Positions 1 through 7,429 of a stretch of 11,371 bases of DNA are shown piece by piece (the first letter of the stretch is position 1; every line of letters starts with the position of its first letter). The stretch spans positions 1-11,371 of the forward strand of contig DAOUKH010000098.1 in NCBI GenBank assembly GCA_034421515.1, read 5' to 3'. Below the pieces are notes generated by a model. That model saw nothing but the letters and a program-made list of their open reading frames with translations. It did no database searches and was not told the origin of the DNA. A program made the position numbers and the translations under genes. Source of the DNA: DAOUKH01 sp034421515. GTDB lineage: Bacteria > Chloroflexota > Dehalococcoidia > SHYB01.

Positions 1-913
1 CTATCCGGAAATCGAGGACGGCGCGCGGACACTGGTGACGAAGGGCGGCATGCGGATGAGCCCCTTCTTCTTCCCGATGACGCTGCCCAACATCGCCGCC
101 TCGCAGGTCGCTCTCACCTACGGCCTACGCGGGCCGAACTCGACGATCGTGACCGCCTGTGCGGCGGGGACGCAGGCCATCGGCGAGGCCGCCGAGATGG
201 TGCGGCGCGGCGCGGCGGACGTCGTGATCACCGGCGGCGTCGAGGCCGGCATCAGCCAGCTCGGGCTGGGCGGCTTCGCGGTGATGCGGGCGCTCTCGAC
301 GTCGTTCAACGACGAGCCGGAGCGGGCGAGCCGCCCCTTCGACGCGAAGCGGGACGGCTTCGTACCGGCGGAAGGGGCGGGCATCCTGGTGCTGGAGAGC
401 CTGGCTCACGCCCGCGAGCGGGGCGCGGAGGCGCTGGTCGAGATCGCCGGCTACGGCGCGACGTCGGACGCCTATCACGTCGTCCACCCCGACGAAGACG
501 GCTCCGGCGCGATGCGCGCGATGCAGATCGCGGTCGACGACGCGGGCCTCGAGCCCCATGAGATTGACTACATCAACGCGCACGGTACCTCGACGCCGCT
601 GAACGACCGCATCGAGACGGTGGCGATCAAGCGGCTCTTCGGGGAGGCCGCCGGCGGCGTGGCGGTGAGCTCGACGAAGTCGATGCTGGGGCACGCGCTG
701 GGCGGCGCGGGCGGCATGGAGGCGATCGCGACGGCGATGACCATCGTCGACGGGGTCATGCATCCGACGATCAACCAGGAAGAGCCGGACCCCGACTGCG
801 ACCTCGACTACGTGCCGAACGAGGCGCGGAAGCGGGACGTGGGAGCCGCGATGACGAACAGCTTCGGATTCGGCGGGCAGAACGCCTGCGTGGTGATGAC
901 CCGGCCCGGCTAG
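1..913 (+). CDS. fabF: Beta-ketoacyl-[ACP] synthase II (FabF), 5'-truncated by window edge
   Basis: Condensing enzyme of type II fatty-acid synthesis: it joins malonyl-ACP to a growing acyl-ACP with loss of CO2, in the cytosol. The frame is open from base 2, so the gene enters from the left; the 303 visible residues are roughly the last three quarters of a family of about 410. The thiolase-fold catalytic triad is present: the nucleophile Cys in TACAAGTQ (codon 158-160), the first His in NAHGTSTPLND (codon 581-583) and the second His in GHALGGAGG (codon 692-694). The C-terminal NSFGFGGQNACVV motif is intact. The GTG at base 35 is internal, because family residues such as EDGARTLV are encoded upstream of it. 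The gene meets the SWIM gene tail to tail, 6 bases apart, with no clear terminator between them. FabF is preferred to FabB on the pattern of motifs; a polyketide-type ketosynthase is less likely. The call of a ketosynthase is very secure. Confidence 0.95.
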   Translation, partial: YPEIEDGARTLVTKGGMRMSPFFFPMTLPNIAASQVALTYGLRGPNSTIVTACAAGTQAIGEAAEMVRRGAADVVITGGVEAGISQLGLGGFAVMRALSTSFNDEPERASRPFDAKRDGFVPAEGAGILVLESLAHARERGAEALVEIAGYGATSDAYHVVHPDEDGSGAMRAMQIAVDDAGLEPHEIDYINAHGTSTPLNDRIETVAIKRLFGEAAGGVAVSSTKSMLGHALGGAGGMEAIATAMTIVDGVMHPTINQEEPDPDCDLDYVPNEARKRDVGAAMTNSFGFGGQNACVVMTRPG

Positions 914-919
914 GGCCGT

Positions 920-1180
920 TTACCTAGCGGCGGCTTCTAGCGGCTCGATCTTGCCGGGCAGCATGCCTTCCAGGATGCGCTCCATGGCCATGCTGTGGCT
1001 GCACGCGTCGTGCTTCGAAAAGTAGTCGCAGGTGCAGCGGAAGACGCCTTCGCGGAAGCCGATTTCGTGGGTGCGATGGTCGCCTGTAAACCGGAGGGTG
1101 AATCGGCTGAAGCTTATTCTCTCCCGCTCTCTCGCGTAACGCTTCGCCTTTTCGACCTTCCCGATCAGGCTGGAATCCAT
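920..1180 (-). CDS. Small SWIM-type zinc-finger protein
   Basis: An 86-residue protein of unknown role. Its centre carries a SWIM-like zinc motif: CTC, a short spacer, then CSH (Cys-x-Cys ... Cys-x-His) at about residues 49-63. SWIM domains are predicted to bind zinc and to mediate contact with DNA or protein; they occur in helicases, transposases and stand-alone bacterial proteins. The N-terminal half is rich in Lys, Arg and Glu, including an ARERERISFSRF stretch, followed by a short beta-type segment. There is no signal peptide or membrane segment, so it is probably cytosolic. The ATG at 1178-1180 is chosen because GGAGGT lies about 8 bases upstream on the minus strand. The gene has its own divergent promoter, shared in the same intergenic region with glnA. 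It is complete and single-domain, not a fragment of a larger SWIM helicase that I can see. The motif is clear; the function is not known. Confidence 0.85.
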   Translation of the reverse strand: MDSSLIGKVEKAKRYARERERISFSRFTLRFTGDHRTHEIGFREGVFRCTCDYFSKHDACSHSMAMERILEGMLPGKIEPLEAAAR

Positions 1181-1195
1181 CGTTCTCGCACCTCC

Positions 1196-1211
1196 GCGCG
1201 GCTCGCCGCGC
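1196..1211 (-). repeat. GC-rich inverted repeat in the SWIM gene leader
   Basis: Two 7-base arms, GCGCGGC and GCCGCGC, are separated by 2 bases. They lie at the predicted transcript start and directly abut the GGAGGT ribosome-binding site. It may be a leader hairpin (with some arm bases unpaired to form a loop) or a DNA operator. The symmetry is seen directly; any role is inferred, and short GC palindromes are common in DNA of this composition. Confidence 0.4.
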
Positions 1212-1216
1212 CCCCG

Positions 1217-1245
1217 ATTCTATATCGCGGCGGGGCGTGGGTCAA
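1217..1245 (-). promoter_or_regulatory. Sigma70-type promoter of the SWIM gene
   Basis: Read on the minus strand, TTGACC (1245-1240) and TAGAAT (1222-1217) are separated by exactly 17 bases. Each hexamer has five of six consensus matches. Transcription would start near 1210, giving a leader of about 30 bases to the ATG at 1180. Confidence 0.7.
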
Positions 1246-1303
1246 CGAGCGGCGCGACGGCGCGGGGCGGCGGCCCAACAGAAGTAATGGAGCGAAAACG
1301 GCT

Positions 1304-1332
1304 TTGACATTTTCTTCACAATCTCATATAGT
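1304..1332 (+). promoter_or_regulatory. Strong sigma70-type promoter for glnA
   Basis: A perfect -35 box TTGACA (1304-1309) and a -10 box TATAGT (1327-1332, five of six) are separated by 17 bases. It sits in an AT-rich island in otherwise very GC-rich sequence. Transcription would start near 1339. TCACA occurs twice around the -10 box (1316-1320 and 1332-1336, 16 bases apart), a possible direct-repeat operator. I see no -24/-12 sigma54 element. Confidence 0.8.
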
Positions 1333-1338
1333 CACATT

Positions 1339-1481
1339 TCACCTCCGGCCCCACTTTCGGCGGTTTCTTTAGAGAGCGCGGGGCGGCCGGGGGCCGGGCT
1401 GCGGGCGTCAGGGGCCGCGGTGAGGCGGCGACTGGACGGGCGTCCCGCACCGGAGAATCCCGGGTCTGGAGAGGATGGGAA
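1339..1481 (+). other. Long GC-rich glnA leader, possibly structured
   Basis: From the predicted transcript start to the glnA start codon there are about 143 non-coding bases. Visible pairing includes CGGTG (1418-1422) with CACCG (1448-1452), enclosing GGACG (1434-1438) and CGTCC (1441-1445). CGGGCGTC occurs twice (1402-1409 and 1437-1444). I do not recognise the glnA/glutamine riboswitch, a T-box or another known class. No credible ORF uses this leader. Any regulatory role is inference. Confidence 0.35.
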
Positions 1482-2837
1482 GTGGTGCAGGCTAGGGAAC
1501 GAAAAGAGGCGATCGAGTTCGTTCTCCACTCGACGAAGGAGCACGACGTCAAGTTCATTCGCCTCTGGTTCACCGACATCCTGGGCGGTCTGAAGGGCTT
1601 CGCCATCACCGCCGAGGAGCTGCGCGAGGCGCTGGAGCGCGGCAAGCCGTTCGACGGCTCGTCGATCGAAGGTTTCGCCCGTTCCGACCCCGACGGCAGC
1701 GACCGGTGGGACCCCGCCGAGAGCGACCTGATCGCGCTTCCCGACCCGACGACGTTCACGCTGCTCCCGTGGCGGCCCCGGCAGAACGCGGTCGCCAAGA
1801 TGTTCTGCGACGTGCTCACGCCGGACGGCGAGCCGTTCGAGGGCGACCCTCGGCAGGTGCTCCAGCGGAACCTCAAGCGCGCCTCCGACCTGGGCTACAC
1901 CTACTACATCGGGCTCGAGATCGAGTTCTTCTATTTCAAGGACAACGAGTCGACGCAGGTGCTCGACCACAGCGGCTACTTCGACCAAACGTCGCTGGAC
2001 GTGGGGTCGGAGCTGCGCCGGGAGACGGTGCTCACGCTGGAGCAGATGGGCCTGCCGGTGGAGTACAGCCACCACGAGGTGGCGCCCAGCCAGCACGAGA
2101 TCGACCTGCGCTACGGCGACGCGCTCACCATGGCCGACGCGGTGATGACCTACCGGCTGGCGGTGAAGGAAGTGGCCACGAGCCGTGGGGTCTACGCCAC
2201 GTTCATGCCAAAGCCCATCAACGGGGTGAACGGCAGCGGGATGCACGTCTCGCAGTCGCTGTTCCGGGGCGAGGGGAACGCCTTCTACGGAAAGGGCGAC
2301 GAGTACCACCTCTCGGACTTGGCCAAGCACTTCGTGGCGGGGCAACTGGCCCACGCCCGCGAGATCTCCGTGGTGACGAACCAGTGGGTGAATTCGTACA
2401 AGCGCCTCGTGCCCGGCTTCGAGGCCCCGGTCAACCTGACGTGGGCGAAGCGCAGCCGGTCCGACCTGGTGCGGATTCCCGACTACCGGCCGGGCCGCGG
2501 GGACAGCACGCGGGTCGAATACCGCGCGCCGGACTCGGCGGCCAACCCCTACCTGACGTTCAGCGTGCTGCTGGCCGCCGGGCTGGATGGGGTGGAGCGC
2601 AAGCTGGAGCTGCCGCCGCCGTCCGACCACGCCGACGCCGGGCAACGGGGCCCCGTGGAATCGCTGCCGAGCAACCTCATGGAGGCCGTCGAGGCCGCGT
2701 CGGACAGCACCCTCGTTCGCGAGGCGTTGGGCGATCACGTCTTCGAGAGTTTCCTGCGAAATAAACAGAATGAATGGGAGGAGTACCGCGGGCGCGTCCA
2801 CGAGTATGAGCGCCGCAGGTATCTGCCCGTTCTCTAA
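1482..2837 (+). CDS. glnA: Glutamine synthetase, type I (alpha-like)
   Basis: Makes glutamine from glutamate, ammonia and ATP; the family acts as a cytosolic dodecamer. At 451 residues it lies near the short GSI-alpha form (B. subtilis 444). Motifs in order: FDGSSIEGF (58-65), metal-binding GLEIEF (E146, E148), VEYSHHE...QHEIDLRY (E194, E199, E206), GSGMH (H255), NSYKRLVPG (R309), RSDLVRIP (R331) and EYR (E346, R348). The usual NRS of the ATP loop reads SRS here. The GSI-beta adenylylation segment with NLY is absent, so control by adenylylation is unlikely. R67 after EGF matches the feedback-sensing Arg62 of B. subtilis GlnA. About 10 extra residues follow R67, before ESD. Start: GTG at 1482 or the adjacent GTG at 1485; GAGAGGA at 1470-1475 suits either. 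It is followed 21 bases later by gltB, and a strong promoter lies upstream. The enzyme call is very secure; the alpha-subtype is probable. Confidence 0.97.
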   Translation: MVQARERKEAIEFVLHSTKEHDVKFIRLWFTDILGGLKGFAITAEELREALERGKPFDGSSIEGFARSDPDGSDRWDPAESDLIALPDPTTFTLLPWRPRQNAVAKMFCDVLTPDGEPFEGDPRQVLQRNLKRASDLGYTYYIGLEIEFFYFKDNESTQVLDHSGYFDQTSLDVGSELRRETVLTLEQMGLPVEYSHHEVAPSQHEIDLRYGDALTMADAVMTYRLAVKEVATSRGVYATFMPKPINGVNGSGMHVSQSLFRGEGNAFYGKGDEYHLSDLAKHFVAGQLAHAREISVVTNQWVNSYKRLVPGFEAPVNLTWAKRSRSDLVRIPDYRPGRGDSTRVEYRAPDSAANPYLTFSVLLAAGLDGVERKLELPPPSDHADAGQRGPVESLPSNLMEAVEAASDSTLVREALGDHVFESFLRNKQNEWEEYRGRVHEYERRRYLPVL

Positions 2838-2858
2838 ACGATAGGACCGGCCCAAGGC

Positions 2859-5800
2859 ATGTTGACGAAGGCACAGAGGGAGGCGCGCGACCGCGGACTG
2901 CTCTACGATCCGCGGTTCGACCACGACGCTTGCGGCGTCGGTTTCGTGGCCGACGTGAGCGGGCGGCAGAGCCACGCCACGCTCCGCAAGGGCATCGAGT
3001 CGGTGTGCAACGTCACGCACCGGGGCGCGGTGTCGGCCGACGCCAAGACCGGCGACGGCGCGGGGGTGATGACGCAGATCCCGCGCGCCTTCTTCCGCCG
3101 CGAGATCGCGAGGCTGGGGAAGCGCCTCGACGTCGAGGACCTTGCCGTCGGCATGATCTTCCTGCCTGGGTTTGAGGAGGCGGCGCGGGACAAGTCGATC
3201 GCGTTGATCGACGAGGTGACCAAGGCGCACGGCTTCGAACACCTGGGCTGGCGGCGCGTTCCCGTCGATAAGTCAGCCTTGGGCGAAATGGCGGCCGAGA
3301 CGGAGCCCGACATCCGGCAGGTGATGCTGGGCAGGGCCGGCGCCGGCGACGACGACGACTTCGGCCGACGACTCTACTTGGCGCGCAAGGAGATCGAGGC
3401 GCGGGCCGCCGAGTCCGGCCTCGAGGACCTGTACATCCCGTCGTTCTCCCACAAGACGCTGGTCTACAAGGGCCTGCTCGTGGCGCCGCAGCTGAGCCAC
3501 TACTACCGCGACCTAGAAGACCCGGACTTCGAGACGGCCATTGCGCTCTTCCACCAGCGCTACAGCACCAACACGTTCCCTAACTGGTTCCTGGCGCAGC
3601 CGTTCCGCTACTCGGCGCACAACGGCGAAATCAATACGCTGTGGGGGAACTACAACTGGATGCGCGCCCGCGAGCCCGAGCTGGAGAGCAGCGTCTGGGG
3701 CGACCGGATAGGCAAGCTGATTCCCGTCATCGACGCCAGCGGCAGCGACTCGTCGCAGTTGGACAACGTGGCCGAGCTCTACGCGCAATCGGGCCGCGAC
3801 ATTCTCCACACCATGATGATGCTCGTGCCCGAGGCGTGGGAGAACATGCCCCACATGAAGCAGCGGTGGCGGAACTTCTATCAGTACCACGCCAGCCTGC
3901 AGGAGCCGTGGGACGGGCCCGCCGCCCTGGCCTTCACCGACGGCGACATCGCGGGCGCGACGCTCGACCGGAACGGGCTGCGTCCCGCCCGCTACAAGTA
4001 CACCGACGACGGCATCGTGGTGATGGGGTCGGAGGTCGGCATCCTCAATTTGGATGACGCCCGCGTCATCGAGAAGGGGCGGCTTGGGCCGGGGCAGATG
4101 ATCGCCGTCGACACGAAGAACCGGCGCTTCATCTCTAACGATGAGATCAAGAACGAGGTCACGTCGCGGGAGTCGTACGGCAAACTCGCGCGCCGCATGG
4201 TGAACCTGGGCGCGATTCCGGAGGCCAGCCCCAACGGCGGCGCGCCGGGCGATCTCGACCTCTTCCAGCGGCAGCGGACGTTCGGCTACACGCTGGAGGA
4301 CCTTTCGTTCGTCATCAAGGCGATGGTGCTCGAATCGAAGGACCCGGTCTTCTCCATGGGCGACGACACGGCGTTGAGCGTGCTCGCGACGATGCCGCGG
4401 TTGGTCTACACCTTCTTCAAGCAGCGGTTCGCGCAGGTGACCAACCCGCCGATCGACCCGCTCCGCGAGGAGCTGGTGATGGCGCTCGATACCTATCTCG
4501 GCGCGCGGCACAGCGTGCTCGAGCCGGGCCTGCCCGAGCACGGGCATCTGATTCACCTGGACTCTCCGATCCTCTTCAACGAAGAGCTGGAGGCCGTTCG
4601 CAACCGGACGGAGGCGGCGTTCAAGTCGGTGACGCTCGACGCGGTGTTTGCGGCGTCGCGGGGCCCGGGCGGGCTGGAGGAGGCCATCGACGCGCTTTGC
4701 GAGGATGCCTCGGCCGCCATCGACGACGGCGCTTCGATCGTCGTCATCAGCGACCGGAAGGTCGACGAGAAGCATGTGCCGATCCCGATGCTGCTGGCGG
4801 TGGGGTCGCTGCACCAGCACCTGATCCGGCAGGGGAAGCGGATGCGCGCCAGCCTGGTCGCGGAGTCGGCCGAGCCCCGCGAGGTGCACCACTTCGCCTG
4901 TCTCCTGGGCTATGGGGCCAGCGCGATCAACCCCTATTTGGGCCTGGAGACCCTCGCCGAGCTGATCGTCGAGGGCGACATGAGCGACATGAGCCTGGAG
5001 GAGGCGAAGGGGAGCTACCGGAAGGCGCTCAACACCGGCATTCTCAAGATTATGTCCAAGATGGGCATCAGCACCGTGACGAGCTACCACGGCGCGCAGA
5101 TCTTCGAGGCCATCGGGCTCTCGGAGGAGCTCATCGACAAGTGCTTCACGGGGACGACGTCGTGGATCGGCGGGCTCACGCTGAAGGACCTCGGCGAGGA
5201 CGTGATCGCCAAGCACGAGCGGTCGTTCGAGCCGACGAAGTTCCACAAGCTCGACGACGTCGGGTACTACCGGTTCCGGCGCGACGGCGAGCGGCACACC
5301 AACAGCCCGCAGATGGTGCGCGCGCTGCACGCGGCGGTGAAGTCGAACAGCTACGAGGACTACAAGGTCTTCTCCGACTTGGTGCAGGACCGCGAGCCGA
5401 TGGAGATCCGCGACCTGCTGAAGTTCAAGCCGCAGAACCCGCCGGTCCCGCTGGATGAGGTGGAGCCGGCCGAGGAGATCATGAAGCGGTTCAACGGCGC
5501 GGCGATGTCGCTGGGCGCGCTGAGCCCGGAGGCGCACGTCACGCTGGCGACGGCGCTCAACATGATCGGCGGCAAGAGCGACACGGGCGAGGGCGGCGAC
5601 GAGCCGGCCCGTTACTGGCCGACCGAGAGCGGCCCCTCGCCGCACAGCCGGATCAAGCAGATCGCCTCGGGGCGCTTCGGCGTGACCGTGGAATATTTGG
5701 CGTCGGGCGATGAGATCGAGATCAAGATGGCGCAGGGGTCGAAGCCCGGCGAGGGCGGACAGCTTCCCGGCCACAAGGTGATGGAGCACATCGCGCGGCT

Positions 5801-7394
5801 GCGGCACTCGAAGCCGGGGACGCCGCTGATTTCGCCGCCCCCGCACCACGATATCTACAGCATCGAGGACCTCGCGCAGCTCATCTACGACCTGAAGATG
5901 GTGAACCCGCGGGCCAGGGTGACGGTGAAGCTCGTCTCCGAGGCGGGCGTGGGCACTATCGCCGCCGGCGTCGCCAAGGGCTACGCCGACAACATCCTGA
6001 TCAGCGGCGACTCCGGCGGCACGGGGGCCTCGCCGCTGAGCTCGATCAAGAACGCGGGGAGTTCCTGGGAGCTCGGCCTCGCCGAGACGCAGCAGGTCCT
6101 CGTGCTCAACGACCTGCGGGGCCGGGTGCTGCTGCGGACGGACGGCGGCCTGAAGACGGGCCGCGACCTGGTCGTGGCGGCGATCCTGGGGGCGGAGGAG
6201 TACAACTTCGGCACGGCGGCGCTGATCGCCATCGGCTGCAAGATGGCGCGGCAGTGCCACCTCAACACCTGCCCCGTCGGCGTCGCCACCCAGAAGGAAG
6301 AGCTACGGCAGAAGTTCTTCGGCACGCCGGAGATGGCGGTGACCTACTTCAACCACGTCGCCATGGAGACGCGCGAGGTGTTGGCGAGCATCGGCGTCCG
6401 CTCCCTCGACGAGATCATTGGGCGCACCGAGCTGCTCGAACCAATTGAGTCGGACAACCCCCGCATCCAGCAGCTCAACCTGGAGCGGGTCCTCGCCGAC
6501 CCCGACCCGTCGGGCGAGAAGCCGCGCAAGCGGATGCAGCCGCGCAACGACCGCCCCAACCACCATCCCATCGACGACAAGATGGTCGAAGCGCTCGCCG
6601 ACGCCATCGACGGCGGGGAGCCGCTCACCCTCGACTACCCGGTGGGGAACGAAGACCGCACCGTGGGGGCGCGAGTCTCCGGCGCCATCGCGACGAAGCA
6701 CCGGACGTCTACGCTCGAACGCCACGTCGGCGAGTTGCGCTTCAAAGGGAGCGCCGGCCAGAGCTTCGGAGCGTTCTGCTCCGGCGGCCTCCGGCTGGTG
6801 CTCGAAGGCGAGGCAAACGACTACGTGGGCAAGGGCATGGCGGGCGGCGAGATCGTCATCAAGCCGCCGGAGAACGCCCGGTTCACGCCGCACAAGAACA
6901 TCATCATCGGCAACACCGTGCTCTACGGCGCGACCGGCGGACGCCTCTTCGCGGCGGGCCGGGCCGGGGAGCGCTTCGCGGTGCGGAACAGCGGCGCGAC
7001 GGCGGTGATCGAGGGGGCCGGCGACCATTGCTGCGAGTACATGACGGCGGGCCTCGTCGTCGTGCTCGGCGAGACGGGCCGCAACTTCGGCGCGGGCATG
7101 TCCGAGGGCGTCGCGTACGTCCTGGACGAGGACGAGCAGTTCCCCACCCGCTACAACCCCGAAATGATCACCCTGGAGCGCGTGCGCCGCGTCGAGGACG
7201 CGGAGTTCCTGCGGTCGCTGATCGAGGAGCACTACGAGGCGACCGGCAGCCAGAAGGCCAACGAGATACTCGGCGAGTGGGAGCAGTACCGGCGATCGTT
7301 CTGGAAGGTCGTGCCCAAGACGGCCCACGACAACAACCGGGCCGCCGCCGCGCCGAGCGCCGACGTGAGCAAGACCCCCGTCGGCGCCCGCTAG
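2859..7394 (+). CDS. gltB: Glutamate synthase (GOGAT) large subunit
   Basis: Transfers the amide nitrogen of glutamine to 2-oxoglutarate, giving two glutamates. Full length at 1511 residues. Domains in order: class II (Ntn) glutamine amidotransferase from C25 to about 430, with DACGVGF, RYSTNTFPNW, HNGEINT and DRNGLRPARY; central domain from about 480; FMN-binding synthase domain from about 875, with GGKSDTGEGGDE; 3Fe-4S cysteines C1127, C1133 and C1138; C-terminal GXGXG beta-helix domain from about 1285. C25 should become the N-terminal nucleophile after removal of a 24-residue propeptide, as in known GltB. The ATG at 2859 is 21 bases after glnA and has only a weak ribosome-binding site, which fits translational coupling in an operon. 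No gltD lies downstream, so the electron donor (NAD(P)H through an unlinked GltD, or ferredoxin) cannot be decided from this window. The last 25 or so residues are Ala-rich and probably disordered. Confidence 0.97.
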   Translation: MLTKAQREARDRGLLYDPRFDHDACGVGFVADVSGRQSHATLRKGIESVCNVTHRGAVSADAKTGDGAGVMTQIPRAFFRREIARLGKRLDVEDLAVGMIFLPGFEEAARDKSIALIDEVTKAHGFEHLGWRRVPVDKSALGEMAAETEPDIRQVMLGRAGAGDDDDFGRRLYLARKEIEARAAESGLEDLYIPSFSHKTLVYKGLLVAPQLSHYYRDLEDPDFETAIALFHQRYSTNTFPNWFLAQPFRYSAHNGEINTLWGNYNWMRAREPELESSVWGDRIGKLIPVIDASGSDSSQLDNVAELYAQSGRDILHTMMMLVPEAWENMPHMKQRWRNFYQYHASLQEPWDGPAALAFTDGDIAGATLDRNGLRPARYKYTDDGIVVMGSEVGILNLDDARVIEKGRLGPGQMIAVDTKNRRFISNDEIKNEVTSRESYGKLARRMVNLGAIPEASPNGGAPGDLDLFQRQRTFGYTLEDLSFVIKAMVLESKDPVFSMGDDTALSVLATMPRLVYTFFKQRFAQVTNPPIDPLREELVMALDTYLGARHSVLEPGLPEHGHLIHLDSPILFNEELEAVRNRTEAAFKSVTLDAVFAASRGPGGLEEAIDALCEDASAAIDDGASIVVISDRKVDEKHVPIPMLLAVGSLHQHLIRQGKRMRASLVAESAEPREVHHFACLLGYGASAINPYLGLETLAELIVEGDMSDMSLEEAKGSYRKALNTGILKIMSKMGISTVTSYHGAQIFEAIGLSEELIDKCFTGTTSWIGGLTLKDLGEDVIAKHERSFEPTKFHKLDDVGYYRFRRDGERHTNSPQMVRALHAAVKSNSYEDYKVFSDLVQDREPMEIRDLLKFKPQNPPVPLDEVEPAEEIMKRFNGAAMSLGALSPEAHVTLATALNMIGGKSDTGEGGDEPARYWPTESGPSPHSRIKQIASGRFGVTVEYLASGDEIEIKMAQGSKPGEGGQLPGHKVMEHIARLRHSKPGTPLISPPPHHDIYSIEDLAQLIYDLKMVNPRARVTVKLVSEAGVGTIAAGVAKGYADNILISGDSGGTGASPLSSIKNAGSSWELGLAETQQVLVLNDLRGRVLLRTDGGLKTGRDLVVAAILGAEEYNFGTAALIAIGCKMARQCHLNTCPVGVATQKEELRQKFFGTPEMAVTYFNHVAMETREVLASIGVRSLDEIIGRTELLEPIESDNPRIQQLNLERVLADPDPSGEKPRKRMQPRNDRPNHHPIDDKMVEALADAIDGGEPLTLDYPVGNEDRTVGARVSGAIATKHRTSTLERHVGELRFKGSAGQSFGAFCSGGLRLVLEGEANDYVGKGMAGGEIVIKPPENARFTPHKNIIIGNTVLYGATGGRLFAAGRAGERFAVRNSGATAVIEGAGDHCCEYMTAGLVVVLGETGRNFGAGMSEGVAYVLDEDEQFPTRYNPEMITLERVRRVEDAEFLRSLIEEHYEATGSQKANEILGEWEQYRRSFWKVVPKTAHDNNRAAAAPSADVSKTPVGAR

Positions 7395-7429
7395 CGCGTT
7401 CCCCCGCCCGCCGTTCGAAGAGAGGAACG

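Noticed and set aside
995..1372. A 125-codon plus-strand open frame.
   Set aside because: It covers the SWIM gene in antisense and both divergent promoters, and its product has no recognisable motif.
1332..3242. A 636-codon minus-strand open frame opposite glnA and the start of gltB.
   Set aside because: It overlaps two well-supported genes and the glnA promoter, and has the same low-complexity composition as other shadow frames.
3513..6260. A 915-codon open frame on the minus strand opposite gltB.
   Set aside because: It is antisense to a clear full-length glutamate synthase, is dominated by Arg, Val, Leu and His, and shows no recognisable domain. Long antisense frames are expected in DNA this rich in G+C.
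7028..7429. An upstream extension of the dehydrogenase frame into gltB.
   Set aside because: The extension overlaps the GXGXG domain of gltB, encodes Arg-rich shadow sequence, and a good start with a ribosome-binding site exists at 7430.
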